Assembly (NCBI GenBank): GCA_900769445.1
Contig: CAAGGR010000001.1
Coordinates: 1 to 12,417, forward strand
Length of the DNA: 12,417 nt
Direction of reading: 5' to 3'
Origin: an uncultured Alistipes sp.
GTDB lineage: Bacteria > Bacteroidota > Bacteroidia > Bacteroidales > Rikenellaceae
Translations under genes and position numbers: made by a program
Notes under the pieces: model-generated
The model's database searches: none
Seen by the model: only the letters and a program-made list of their open reading frames with translations
What the model was told of the DNA's origin: nothing
In this document: positions 1 through 7,973 of the stretch, in pieces
How positions within the stretch are numbered: the stretch's first letter is position 1
Layout: the number at the start of each line of letters is the position of its first letter

Positions 1-195
1 ACAGAGCATTGCAAGGGTTGTGGTGTTTGTGTAGCATCATGTCCTACAAAGACTCTCGGATTGTCGGCCGAAGTAAACGGCAAGGGTTATCCCTTTGCTA
101 TCATGGTTGAGCCGGACGCATGTACTGGTTGCGCATCATGTGCAATCATCTGTCCGGATAGTTGTCTAACGGTGTATCGCCAAAAATTTGAGTAA
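1..195 (+). CDS. 2-oxoacid:ferredoxin oxidoreductase, ferredoxin-like delta subunit (3' part)
   Basis: The reading frame is open from the first base to the TAA at 193-195, giving the last 64 residues of a protein whose start lies upstream. It carries two bacterial-type 4Fe-4S motifs: CKGCGVCVASCP at residues 4-15 and CTGCASCAIICP at about 43-54, eight cysteines in all. This is the two-cluster ferredoxin fold found as the small delta subunit of KorDABC/VorDABC-type oxidoreductases, where it passes electrons from the catalytic core to soluble ferredoxin. Only 3 bases separate it from the alpha-subunit gene, which fits one operon. The family call is firm because of the neighbours; the N-terminus and promoter cannot be seen. 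Confidence 0.9.
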   Translation, partial: TEHCKGCGVCVASCPTKTLGLSAEVNGKGYPFAIMVEPDACTGCASCAIICPDSCLTVYRQKFE

Positions 196-198
196 ACT

Positions 199-1293
199 AT
201 GGCAGAGAAAGAGGTAAAACTTATGAAAGGCAACGAGGTGATTGCTCATGCAGCAATTCGCTACGGTTGCGACGGCTATTTCGGCTACCCTATCACTCCA
301 CAGTCGGAGGTTATGGAGACACTTATGGAGGAGAAGCCTTGGGAGACTACTGGTATGGTTGTTCTTCAGGCTGAGTCAGAGGTATCTTCAATCAATATGG
401 TTTATGGTGGTGCATCTACAGGTAAGCGTGTGATGACATCATCTTCATCACCTGGTGTCAGCCTTATGTCTGAGGGCTTGAGCTACCTTGCAGGTGCTGA
501 GCTTCCTTGCGTTATCGTTAACTGCCAGCGTGGTGGTCCAGGTCTTGGTACTATCCAGCCATCGCAGTCTGACTACTTCCAGGCATGTAAGGGTGGTGCA
601 CACGGTGATTTCCACCTTATCGTACTTGCTCCTAACTCAGTTCAGGAGATGCACGACTTCGTGGCAGATGCTTTCGACCTTGCGTTCAAGTATCGCAACC
701 CTGCCATGATCTTGGCTGACGGTTGTATCGGTCAGATGATGGAGAAGGTTGTTCTTGCTCCACAGCGTCCTCGTAAGACTAAGGAGGAGATCGCTGCAGA
801 GTGCAAGAGCTGGGCATTGATCGGTAAGACTGACGACCGCGAGCGCAATGTGATTACATCATTGGAGCTTAAGTCTGAGGTTATGGAGGTTAACAACCAG
901 CGTTTGCAGGCTAAGTATCGCGCTATCGAGGAGAACGAGGTACGCTACGAGGCTATCCAGTGCGACGATGCTGACTACGTAATCGTTGCATTCGGTTCTT
1001 CATCACGTATCTGCTCTGCTACTGTTGAGATGGCACGCGCCGAGGGCATCAAGCTTGGTTTGTTGCGTCCTATCACCCTCTTCCCATTCCCTAAGAAGCC
1101 TATCGAGGAGCTTGCAGCTCGCGGTGTTAAGGGCTTCCTTTGCGCTGAGCTTAACGCTGGCCAGATGGTTGAGGATGTACGTCTTGCAGTAAACGGCAAG
1201 GCTCCAGTTGAGCACTATGGTCGTCTTGGTGGTATGCTATTCTCACCAGATGAGGTACTTAAGGCACTTAAAGAGAAACTTCTAAATCGATAA
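199..1293 (+). CDS. vorB: 2-oxoacid:ferredoxin oxidoreductase subunit alpha (VorB/KorA type)
   Basis: This 364-residue protein is the alpha subunit of a cytoplasmic enzyme that oxidatively decarboxylates a 2-oxoacid with CoA, making acyl-CoA and reduced ferredoxin. Family signatures are the N-terminal YPITPQSE segment (residues 30-37), the conserved TSSSSPGVSLMSEG stretch (80-93) and RGGPGLGTIQPSQSDYFQ (111-128). A C-terminal transketolase-like domain covers roughly residues 255-355. The ATG at 199 follows the delta stop by 3 bases, and the beta subunit starts 4 bases after this stop, so translation is probably coupled. Codon use is strongly biased (GAG, AAG, GGT, CGT/CGC), as in highly expressed genes. 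Bacteroidales homologues are commonly named VorB (branched-chain 2-oxoacids). 2-oxoglutarate is equally possible, because sequence alone does not settle the substrate. Confidence 0.92.
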   Translation: MAEKEVKLMKGNEVIAHAAIRYGCDGYFGYPITPQSEVMETLMEEKPWETTGMVVLQAESEVSSINMVYGGASTGKRVMTSSSSPGVSLMSEGLSYLAGAELPCVIVNCQRGGPGLGTIQPSQSDYFQACKGGAHGDFHLIVLAPNSVQEMHDFVADAFDLAFKYRNPAMILADGCIGQMMEKVVLAPQRPRKTKEEIAAECKSWALIGKTDDRERNVITSLELKSEVMEVNNQRLQAKYRAIEENEVRYEAIQCDDADYVIVAFGSSSRICSATVEMARAEGIKLGLLRPITLFPFPKKPIEELAARGVKGFLCAELNAGQMVEDVRLAVNGKAPVEHYGRLGGMLFSPDEVLKALKEKLLNR

Positions 1294-1297
1294 GACT

Positions 1298-2065
1298 ATG
1301 GCAGAGGTTGAAATCAAGAAAGAGAATTTGGTATATGGCAAGTCGAAGCTTATCTTGCCTAATGTAATGCACTACTGCCCAGGCTGTAGTCATGGTACCG
1401 TACACAAGCTTGTTGCCGAGGTTATCGAGGAGATGGGCTTGGAGCACGATACAATTGGTGTATCACCAGTAGGTTGTTCAGTATTCGCATACAACTATAT
1501 CGATATCGACTGGGCACAGGCTGCTCACGGTCGTGCTTGCGCAGTGGCTACTGCTATCAAGCGTGTAAACCCTGAGAAGATGGTCTTCACATACCAGGGT
1601 GATGGCGATATGTCGGCTATCGGTACTGGCGAGACTATCCACGCTGCAGCTCGTGGTGAGAACATCGTTGCTATCTATATCAACAACGCTATCTACGGTA
1701 TGACCGGTGGTCAGATGGCACCTACTACCCTTTTGGGTATGAAGACCGCTACCACTCCTTATGGTCGTGACCCTAAGCTCAATGGTTACCCATACAAGAT
1801 TGGTCAGATGTTGGCACACTTGGACGGTGTATGCTATGTAACACGTCAGAGTGTTCACACACCAGCAAATGTTCGTAAGGCGAAGAAGGCTATCCGCCAC
1901 GCATTCGAGAATGCAATGGCTGGCAAGGGCTTCAACCTTGTGGAGATTGTATCAACTTGTAACAGTGGTTGGAAACTATCACCTGTTGCTTCAAACGAGT
2001 GGCTTGAGCAGAACATGTTGCCATTCTACGAGTTAGGCGATTTGAAGGACACAACTAAAGAGTAA
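1298..2065 (+). CDS. 2-oxoacid:ferredoxin oxidoreductase subunit beta (thiamine diphosphate-binding)
   Basis: This 255-residue protein is the catalytic beta subunit, which binds thiamine diphosphate and a 4Fe-4S cluster. CPGCSHG at residues 27-33 supplies two cluster cysteines. C60 and C221 are the likely other two, by analogy with the family's four-cysteine pattern. The thiamine diphosphate/Mg motif begins at GDGD (101-104) and ends at NN (129-130), followed by MTGGQMAPTT (135-144), which is typical of 2-oxoacid oxidoreductases. The length is normal for the single-domain beta chain. It sits 4 bases after alpha and 6 bases before gamma. It could be named KorB or VorA; the substrate (2-oxoglutarate versus branched-chain oxoacids) is not resolved here. 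Confidence 0.93.
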   Translation: MAEVEIKKENLVYGKSKLILPNVMHYCPGCSHGTVHKLVAEVIEEMGLEHDTIGVSPVGCSVFAYNYIDIDWAQAAHGRACAVATAIKRVNPEKMVFTYQGDGDMSAIGTGETIHAAARGENIVAIYINNAIYGMTGGQMAPTTLLGMKTATTPYGRDPKLNGYPYKIGQMLAHLDGVCYVTRQSVHTPANVRKAKKAIRHAFENAMAGKGFNLVEIVSTCNSGWKLSPVASNEWLEQNMLPFYELGDLKDTTKE

Positions 2066-2071
2066 GCAGTT

Positions 2072-2617
2072 ATGAAAGAAACAGTAATCATTGCAGGTTT
2101 CGGAGGACAGGGTGTCCTCACTATGGGTAAGATTTTGGCTTACTCTGGCATTATGCAGGACATGGAGGTAACATGGATGCCTTCATACGGTCCTGAGATG
2201 CGTGGTGGTACCGCTAACGTAACAGTTATCCTTTCGGATAGCCCTATTTCATCACCTATCGCTCACGAGTTCGACTGCGTTGTAGTTCTCAACCAGCAGT
2301 CTATGGACAAGTTCGAGAGCCAGGTAAAGGTTGGTGGTACTCTTATCTACGATACTAACGGTATCACACACCACCCAACTCGTACTGACATTAACATCTA
2401 CCAGATCGACGCTACTGCAGAGTGTGCACGCTTGGGTCAGGCTAAGTTGTTCAACACTATGATTTTGGGTGCTTACCTTAAGGTACGCCCAGTAGTGAAG
2501 ATGGAGAACGTTATGGCAGGTTTGAAGAAGACTTTGCCAGAGCGCGCTTGGAAGATGCTTCCACAGAACGAGGAGGCTATCAAGCACGGTGGCGAGATTA
2601 TCCGTCAGGTTAAGTAA
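2072..2617 (+). CDS. 2-oxoacid:ferredoxin oxidoreductase subunit gamma
   Basis: This 181-residue protein matches the gamma subunit of four-subunit 2-oxoacid oxidoreductases, the part that completes the CoA-binding and catalytic assembly with alpha and beta. Visible signatures are the glycine-rich N-terminus GFGGQGVLTMGK (residues 9-20) and SYGPEMRGGTA (about 38-48), both characteristic of the pyruvate/ketoisovalerate oxidoreductase gamma family. It is the last gene of the delta-alpha-beta-gamma operon. Its stop at 2615-2617 is followed 23 bases later by a strong hairpin. Codon use matches the upstream subunits. Confidence 0.93.
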   Translation: MKETVIIAGFGGQGVLTMGKILAYSGIMQDMEVTWMPSYGPEMRGGTANVTVILSDSPISSPIAHEFDCVVVLNQQSMDKFESQVKVGGTLIYDTNGITHHPTRTDINIYQIDATAECARLGQAKLFNTMILGAYLKVRPVVKMENVMAGLKKTLPERAWKMLPQNEEAIKHGGEIIRQVK

Positions 2618-2640
2618 TTCCATTAGGAGACTTAATATTA

Positions 2641-2672
2641 TAGGGCTGTTCAACTACGGTTGGACAGCCCTA
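2641..2672. terminator. Strong hairpin between convergent genes, likely bidirectional terminator
   Basis: Bases 2641-2654 pair with 2659-2672 in a 14-bp stem that includes one G-T wobble (2650/2663). The loop is TACG closed by C-G, i.e. a UNCG-type tetraloop, which is known to be exceptionally stable in RNA. The plus strand continues with a moderately T-rich CTTATTTAAT. It lies between the oxidoreductase operon (+) and the convergent protease gene (-), so it can end transcription from both sides. The downstream U-tract is weak in the plus direction. Confidence 0.8.
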
Positions 2673-2712
2673 CTTATTTAATACAAAAAGTGGTGATTTT
2701 TGCATCATTACC

Positions 2713-3492
2713 TTAATCCTGGACAAGGCTCTTCATAATAAGCTTGCGCTCCTTATAGAATCGTTTTGCCATAAAGGCAACAAACACCAACACAAGAGCA
2801 GATGATGTGATATAGAGCGGCAAGTAGTAGTGTTCGCTACCGACATACTCCATAAGTGGCTTACCGGCATAGGATAGGATTTGCAGACCGTAAGCGATAA
2901 TATTATTGCATACATGCAGCATAATAGGTAGTATTATCGAGCGCTTCAATAGGTACATATAGCTAAACAACATACCTGAAAGAAAACCCTCTACTACAAC
3001 AATAGGTTGCAAGTGTATCGCAGCGAAGATAAACGACGACAGAAATGCCGCCATAAAGGGCGAGGCTGTATGCCCCAATAGGTTGTACAAGCGGCCGCGA
3101 AAGATAATCTCCTCCATGATAGGCGAGATAACCACAATAGTAAGTAGTGTGCATACCCCATCACCAAAGACACGCTCGTCGCCAGGCATATAACTCCTCA
3201 GTGGCCAGAGGGTTATCGATATTGCAAGGAGCAAAACAACACCTGTTAACAGAGCCATCGGGTCGAAGCCCTTTTTAGACCTCATTATAGGGCGTACCTT
3301 CTGATATTCAGCACGTTCGTAAAGTGTTGTAACAACATACACAAGCCCCATCGAGAGTATATACGACAACATAAATCCCACATCACCACTAAAATTTAGC
3401 ATACCTGACAGCAGCGACGCAAGAAGCTGTGATGATATGAATATCACCACAAACAATATCAGTAGTTTAACCGTATTTACAACCTTCCTCAT
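2713..3492 (-). CDS. CPBP family intramembrane metalloprotease
   Basis: The 259-residue product is an integral membrane protein of the CPBP (CAAX protease and bacteriocin-processing, Abi) family. Counted from the ATG at 3490-3492, the three conserved motifs are EEIIFR (E127, E128, R132), FIFAAIH (H160) and HVCNN (H193, N196 or N197). Together these form the presumed metal and catalytic site. Several long hydrophobic stretches flank them: about 8-29, 40-55, 80-95, 115-126, 145-160, 165-182, and one near the C-terminus. A longer reading from 3543 adds 17 residues unlike a membrane protein start. The 3492 start places MRKVVNTVK ahead of the first helix and leaves room for a promoter near 3569-3576, so I prefer it. 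The natural substrate is unknown; relatives process prenylated proteins or peptides or act in bacteriocin immunity. Confidence 0.87.
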   Translation of the reverse strand: MRKVVNTVKLLILFVVIFISSQLLASLLSGMLNFSGDVGFMLSYILSMGLVYVVTTLYERAEYQKVRPIMRSKKGFDPMALLTGVVLLLAISITLWPLRSYMPGDERVFGDGVCTLLTIVVISPIMEEIIFRGRLYNLLGHTASPFMAAFLSSFIFAAIHLQPIVVVEGFLSGMLFSYMYLLKRSIILPIMLHVCNNIIAYGLQILSYAGKPLMEYVGSEHYYLPLYITSSALVLVFVAFMAKRFYKERKLIMKSLVQD

Positions 3493-3568
3493 AAAATCTC
3501 TCGTTTCAAGCCACCCTATCTCCCAATCACAAAGTAGTGGCACTCAGAGGTTATTTTCAAAAACCACA

Positions 3569-3576
3569 CAAAGATA
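3569..3576 (-). promoter_or_regulatory. Possible -7 element for the CPBP protease gene
   Basis: Read on the minus strand the bases are TATCTTTG, an exact fit to the Bacteroidota -7 consensus TAnnTTTG. This would give a leader of about 70 bases before the start at 3492. No TTTG -33 element is seen at the usual distance, so the call rests on the -7 box and its position. Confidence 0.4.
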
Positions 3577-3618
3577 CGATTTTTTTGAAAATTAGGCGGT
3601 CATATCGAATAAATTTAC

Positions 3619-3626
3619 TAATTTTG
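3619..3626 (+). promoter_or_regulatory. Likely -7 element of the parAB-mnmE operon promoter
   Basis: TAATTTTG matches the Bacteroidota -7 consensus TAnnTTTG exactly. Transcription would start near 3633, leaving a leader of roughly 34 bases before parA. The nearest upstream TTTG (3584-3587) is about 31 bases away, further than the usual 19-21, so the -33 element is weak or absent. The ATG of parA is preceded by an A-rich leader without a Shine-Dalgarno sequence, as is normal in this phylum. Confidence 0.5.
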
Positions 3627-3666
3627 CAAGGATTATTGGGTAACGTAATAGTAAGACAAAAAATAG

Positions 3667-4437
3667 ATGGCAAAAGTTGTAGCATTAGCAAATCAAAAGG
3701 GCGGAGTGGGCAAGACTACCACCGCCATAAACCTCGCTGCATCAGTGGCTTTGCTCGGCAAAAAGGTGCTCCTTATAGATGCTGACCCACAGGCAAATGC
3801 CACATCAGGACTCGGCTTCGATATCAACCTTGAGGGTACTTACGAGTGCATCATTGGCGAGCGCGAGGCGAAGGATGTTATTCTCCACTCGGAGGATATC
3901 AAAAAATTATGGCTACTTCCATCATCTATCAACCTTGTTGCTGCCGATCCAGAGCTTGCAACAATGGAGAATGCTCACCACAAGGTGAAGGACATAATCG
4001 ATAGCATCCGCGATGACTACGACTATATCTTCATCGACTGCTCGCCATCACTCGGATTTACCACCGTAAATATCCTCACTGCTGCAGACTCTGTATTGGT
4101 GCCTGTGCAGTGCGAATATCTCGCGCTTGAGGGTTTGAGTAAGCTGCTTAACACTATCAAGATGGTAAAGAGCCGCCTAAACCCAGAGCTCGCTATCGAG
4201 GGTTTTGTTCTCACTATGTATATGCGAAACCGCCTAAATAATCAGGTCGTAAACGAGGTGCGCGAACACTTCGGTGATTTGGCATACCAGACAATCATCC
4301 AACGCAACATCCGTCTTGGCGAAGCGCCATCACATGGCAAACCTATCATGCTATACGATGCTTCGGCAACGGGTGCGGTAAACTATCTAAACCTCGCTCG
4401 CGAGTTCCTAAAGCGTAACAAAACGAAAAAAGAGTAA
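3667..4437 (+). CDS. parA: ParA chromosome-partitioning ATPase
   Basis: This 256-residue protein is a chromosomal ParA/Soj ATPase, which binds DNA non-specifically in its ATP form and moves ParB-parS complexes to segregate replicated origins. The deviant Walker A motif KGGVGKTT spans residues 11-18, with the signature lysine K11 and P-loop K16. Walker A' follows at VLLIDADPQ (34-42) and Walker B at IFIDC (121-125). The length is that of small chromosomal ParAs lacking the N-terminal helix-turn-helix of plasmid ParAs. It is the first gene of a five-gene run, and parB follows after 18 bases. Nothing is missing or truncated. Confidence 0.96.
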   Translation: MAKVVALANQKGGVGKTTTAINLAASVALLGKKVLLIDADPQANATSGLGFDINLEGTYECIIGEREAKDVILHSEDIKKLWLLPSSINLVAADPELATMENAHHKVKDIIDSIRDDYDYIFIDCSPSLGFTTVNILTAADSVLVPVQCEYLALEGLSKLLNTIKMVKSRLNPELAIEGFVLTMYMRNRLNNQVVNEVREHFGDLAYQTIIQRNIRLGEAPSHGKPIMLYDASATGAVNYLNLAREFLKRNKTKKE

Positions 4438-4455
4438 AAATACAAAGTAACACAT

Positions 4456-5331
4456 ATGGTCGCAACAAAGAATAGAGGTCTGGGACGTGGTCTTGATGCC
4501 ATCTTCGGCACAACGACACCTACCCAGCAGTCCAAGCCTATGACAGAGATGGCAGAGGTGGCACTATCAGCCATCGAGCCTAACCCACTGCAGCCCCGCA
4601 CAATGTTCGACGACGAGGCTTTGCAGGAGCTATCTGCATCTATCGCACAGCTTGGAGTAATTCAGCCTATAACCCTCAAGCCTAACGGGAAAAATAGGTA
4701 TATCATCATAAGCGGCGAGCGTCGTTGGCGCGCATCGCAGTTGGCAGGTTTAAAGACTATCCCTGCATATATCCGCGAGGTAGATGATGAGAACCTACAC
4801 GCTATGGCTCTTGTTGAGAATATTCAGCGTGAGAATCTTAATGCCATTGAGATTGCTCTCGGCATGAAGCGTCTTATCGAGGAGTGCGGCCTAACACAGG
4901 AGGCAATGGCCGAGAAGGTAGGCAAGAAGCGATCAACAGTATCTAACTATATGCGCCTACTTAGCATGCCTTCAGAGGTACAGTTAGCTCTGAAGGATGG
5001 CATTATCTCCATGGGACATGCTAAGGCTATTGGTGGTCTTAATCTCGACCTTCAACTAAAGGCCTTGAAGAAGTGTGTTAAGAAGTCACTATCGGTACGT
5101 CAGGCCGAGGAGTTAGCACGCAAAATGGCAGAGGCTACGACAACGACAAAGGAGAGCGAAGACGAGGAGTATCCAGAGTCATATTCGCGTCTTGTAATGG
5201 AGTTGGAGCGCATCATCAGCGACAATATCTCTATCAAGCGCACCAAGAGTGGCAGTAGCCGCATCACCATAGAGTGTAGCAACGATGCAGAGGTAGAGAA
5301 GCTTATCGCAAAACTCGGCAAGATAAAATAA
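4456..5331 (+). CDS. parB: ParB/Spo0J chromosome-partitioning protein
   Basis: This 291-residue protein is a ParB-family CTPase clamp that loads at parS sites and stimulates ParA. The N-terminal RGLGRGLDAIFG (residues 7-18) is the conserved ParA-interacting peptide. The CTP-binding N domain contains GERRWR (87-92) and ENIQRENL (121-128). A helix-turn-helix for parS recognition lies at about 146-169, and the last 50 or so residues form the dimerisation domain after an acidic linker near residues 228-236. Length and architecture are standard. It lies 18 bases after parA and 24 bases before the DUF5683 gene. No parS sequence was found in this window. Confidence 0.95.
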   Translation: MVATKNRGLGRGLDAIFGTTTPTQQSKPMTEMAEVALSAIEPNPLQPRTMFDDEALQELSASIAQLGVIQPITLKPNGKNRYIIISGERRWRASQLAGLKTIPAYIREVDDENLHAMALVENIQRENLNAIEIALGMKRLIEECGLTQEAMAEKVGKKRSTVSNYMRLLSMPSEVQLALKDGIISMGHAKAIGGLNLDLQLKALKKCVKKSLSVRQAEELARKMAEATTTTKESEDEEYPESYSRLVMELERIISDNISIKRTKSGSSRITIECSNDAEVEKLIAKLGKIK

Positions 5332-5355
5332 ATCGCTTTCATAGGCGTTAATCTA

Positions 5356-6573
5356 ATGATGTTGAGAAGATTATATATATCACTGATAGCTGTAATTGTC
5401 GCGATAATGTCGGTAACCGGCGTCGCTGCACAGAGCTACAACCGCGAGAATCTAAGAGGTAATATCCGCACCATAAATCAGGGCGGACTTGTGCCTATCG
5501 ACTCTACTGCGATCTTGCTCGAAAGAGCCAGAGCTATTGCTGTGCGCGACTCTATATACTACCGCCATATCGACTCTATTGCGAGGGGTAGCCACTCCCT
5601 ATACGACGCACTACCTATAACTGCGCGCGACTCTATCCGCTCGATTGTAGCAGCAAAAGTTAAGCGCGACTCTATGGTTAGAAGTCGTGGCGACAGTATC
5701 GCTCCAGATGGCAGACGCATTCGTCTAAACAAGAATGGAGAGGTACGCGAGCCATTCTTCAGCGACTCAATGAAGATGTCGCGCGTATGTCTACTCTCTG
5801 TGCCAATCCCGGGCTTCGGACAGATATACAACAAGCAGTATTGGAAACTCGGTGTGCTATACCCAGTTGTAGGAACTACTGCAGCGCTCTTTTTCCACGA
5901 GAATAAACTATACAAACCTCTCAAGGCAGAGTACGACCAATATCTTGTCGACCACGGATACTACCGCACCCCTGAGTTAGACAAGATCCAGACAGAACTT
6001 ATACGCCACAACACACGCAGACAGATATATGCAGGTATAGCAATAGCATCATACCTATACTTCATTGGCGATGCTGCACTTAACTTCAAATCCAGCGAGG
6101 TTACAAAGGTTAATCGCGCAACCACCCTATCCACCATCTTCCCTGGTGCAGGACAGATCTATAACAAGAGTTACTGGCGTGTGCCTATTATCGTTGGCGG
6201 CATGGCAACAACTATCTATACTATCGACTGGAACAATCGTGGTTATCAACGTTTTAGAACAGCCTACTCGCTCCGTATAGACTATGACAAGAATCCAGAC
6301 AAGTATCCTAACGGCCCTGCCGACGAGTTCCATGGCTTATACACTGCATCATTCCTTAAGAAACTAAAAAATAGTTATCGACGTAACCGAGATATGTGTA
6401 TCCTTCTTACTGCTGGTGTCTACCTTCTTCAGATTATGGATGCACACGTAGACTCACATCTTCAGGATTTCGATATCTCTGACGATCTTTCGATGAATCT
6501 TGAGCCATACTTTGGTTACTCATCCGTAGGCACACAACCTGTCTATGGAGTAAATATGTCCGTCAACTTCTAA
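5356..6573 (+). CDS. DUF5683 domain envelope protein
   Basis: This 405-residue protein is of the kind found after parAB in Bacteroidales; its molecular function is unknown. It starts with a clear signal peptide (basic MMLRRLY, then a hydrophobic core to about residue 20, likely cut after VAA at 23-25). A low-complexity segment follows (about 45-140) rich in short RDSI-like repeats. The core has two related copies of one motif: PGFGQIYNKQYWK (152-164) and PGAGQIYNKSYWR (263-275), each followed by hydrophobic helices. The C-terminus ends NMSVNF, the aromatic ending typical of outer-membrane or envelope proteins. The second ATG (5359) could equally be the start. The stop shares a base with the next ATG (TAATG), implying translational coupling to the transglycosylase and a joint cell-wall or envelope role. 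Confidence 0.85.
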   Translation: MMLRRLYISLIAVIVAIMSVTGVAAQSYNRENLRGNIRTINQGGLVPIDSTAILLERARAIAVRDSIYYRHIDSIARGSHSLYDALPITARDSIRSIVAAKVKRDSMVRSRGDSIAPDGRRIRLNKNGEVREPFFSDSMKMSRVCLLSVPIPGFGQIYNKQYWKLGVLYPVVGTTAALFFHENKLYKPLKAEYDQYLVDHGYYRTPELDKIQTELIRHNTRRQIYAGIAIASYLYFIGDAALNFKSSEVTKVNRATTLSTIFPGAGQIYNKSYWRVPIIVGGMATTIYTIDWNNRGYQRFRTAYSLRIDYDKNPDKYPNGPADEFHGLYTASFLKKLKNSYRRNRDMCILLTAGVYLLQIMDAHVDSHLQDFDISDDLSMNLEPYFGYSSVGTQPVYGVNMSVNF

Positions 6574-7970
6574 TGATAAGAATAGCTCTTAAATATATAC
6601 TTCTACTCGTCGTAATCGCATCGTATACCACACAAACAGCATACGCCTCAGATTACGTCAAGCGACCACGACGCAAGACACATAAACAGTACACCTCACC
6701 AGAGGAACTTAGACAAAGTCCTGATACTATCATTGTTGATAGCACACTGCTCCCAACAGACGAAGCGCCTAAAGTATCAACTGAGATAACTCGCACTAAC
6801 ACACTGCAACAGATAGACTCTGTACTTGCAATGTGGCGAGCAACAACCAACAAGGAGTACTACGAAAAGTACTTCAACGAATATCTCTATGCAAGCGAGA
6901 ATATCGACACTATAGTCAAGAGCGACAATATGGATTCAGTGTATGTTGAGCGTCTTAACGCCCTCATGTCGCCAATTCCATTGGAATACAACCGTGATGT
7001 TCGCACCGCTATTGAGCGATACACCTCAAAGCATTTCGCCAATATTATGGGGTATGCGTACTACTACTTCCCGATGCTTGAGGAGGAGTTGATTTTGGCG
7101 GGTATGCCCGTTGAGTTACGCGCCTTGGCTATTGTAGAGTCGGCATTAAATCCTCTTGCCGTATCCCGTGTTGGCGCTAAAGGTCTATGGCAGTTTATGC
7201 CCTCCACAGCCAAGGAGTATGGCTTAGAGATTAACTCTTTGGTCGACGAGCGCTGCAATCCACGCTTAGCAACACGTGCTGCATGTCGCTACCTAAAGAG
7301 TATGTACGACATATATGGCGACTGGACATTGGCAATCGCATCATACAACTGTGGACCAGGAAACGTTAATAAGGCAATTATCCGAGCAGGTGGCGACCCT
7401 AAGAAGTATAATGGTTCGTTCTGGGATGTATACGCATGTCTTCCTCGTGAGACGCGTAGCTATGTCCCTCTATTTATGGGAGCCACATATGCCTTTGCCT
7501 ATCACAAGGCACACGGCATCGAGTTCCCAACACCACCTATGCCATTGGCTGTAGATACTGTGATGATTACTCGCCCACTACATCTTGAGCAGGTATCATC
7601 AACAATAGATGTGAGCCTTGAGCTGCTTCAGATGCTTAACCCAGAGTATCGTCTATCTATTATTCCTGCCACTACAAAGGCATATCCTCTAACACTCCCT
7701 ACTGAGCGTGTTACAGAGTTTATCATCAACCAAGACTCCATCTTTGCAAAGGATAGCCTCTATCTTGGCGAGTATGTCATCCATGCAAACCTCGAGAAGA
7801 AACGCAACGAGGCACCACCAGCGACATATCACGTAGTAAAGAAGGGCGATACACTCGGTGGTATAGCCAAGAAGTATGGACGTACGGTAAAACAGCTTAT
7901 GGCATGGAACGGTCTTAAAAACGCCAACACATTGCGCATAGGGCAGAGAATCCGCGTAAGCCCACAGTAG
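6573..7970 (+). CDS. mltD: MltD-like membrane-bound lytic murein transglycosylase with LysM domain
   Basis: This 465-residue exported protein cleaves peptidoglycan glycan strands, forming 1,6-anhydromuramic ends. A hydrophobic signal segment covers residues 5-26. There is no lipobox cysteine, so it is probably periplasmic or anchored by the uncleaved segment. The SLT domain lies at about 150-300: catalytic E189 in IVESALNP, then GLWQFMPSTA (204-213), and ASYNCGPGNV (256-265). A degenerate LysM-like stretch may lie at 333-375. A canonical C-terminal LysM, starting YHVVKKGDTL, spans about 419-462 and binds peptidoglycan. It overlaps the DUF5683 stop by one base and ends 3 bases before mnmE. Length and domain order fit Bacteroidales MltD homologues. 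Confidence 0.93.
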   Translation: MIRIALKYILLLVVIASYTTQTAYASDYVKRPRRKTHKQYTSPEELRQSPDTIIVDSTLLPTDEAPKVSTEITRTNTLQQIDSVLAMWRATTNKEYYEKYFNEYLYASENIDTIVKSDNMDSVYVERLNALMSPIPLEYNRDVRTAIERYTSKHFANIMGYAYYYFPMLEEELILAGMPVELRALAIVESALNPLAVSRVGAKGLWQFMPSTAKEYGLEINSLVDERCNPRLATRAACRYLKSMYDIYGDWTLAIASYNCGPGNVNKAIIRAGGDPKKYNGSFWDVYACLPRETRSYVPLFMGATYAFAYHKAHGIEFPTPPMPLAVDTVMITRPLHLEQVSSTIDVSLELLQMLNPEYRLSIIPATTKAYPLTLPTERVTEFIINQDSIFAKDSLYLGEYVIHANLEKKRNEAPPATYHVVKKGDTLGGIAKKYGRTVKQLMAWNGLKNANTLRIGQRIRVSPQ

Positions 7971-7973
7971 CCT

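Noticed and set aside
1478..1900. 140-codon minus-strand frame inside the beta subunit gene
   Set aside because: It lies fully antisense to a well-supported gene with strong codon bias, which favours such long shadow frames; no domain is recognised.
3493..3543. Longer N-terminus for the CPBP protease starting at 3543
   Set aside because: The extra 17 residues do not look like part of the membrane protein, and this start would leave very little leader after the best -7 box at 3569-3576.
3537..3785. 82-codon plus-strand frame across the parA promoter and start
   Set aside because: It overlaps parA in another frame and its sequence is that of a shadow of the leader and P-loop region.
7267..7285. 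CACGTG core within mltD as a possible parS site
   Set aside because: The flanks do not form the extended TGTTTCACGTGAAACA-like palindrome; only the central six bases match.
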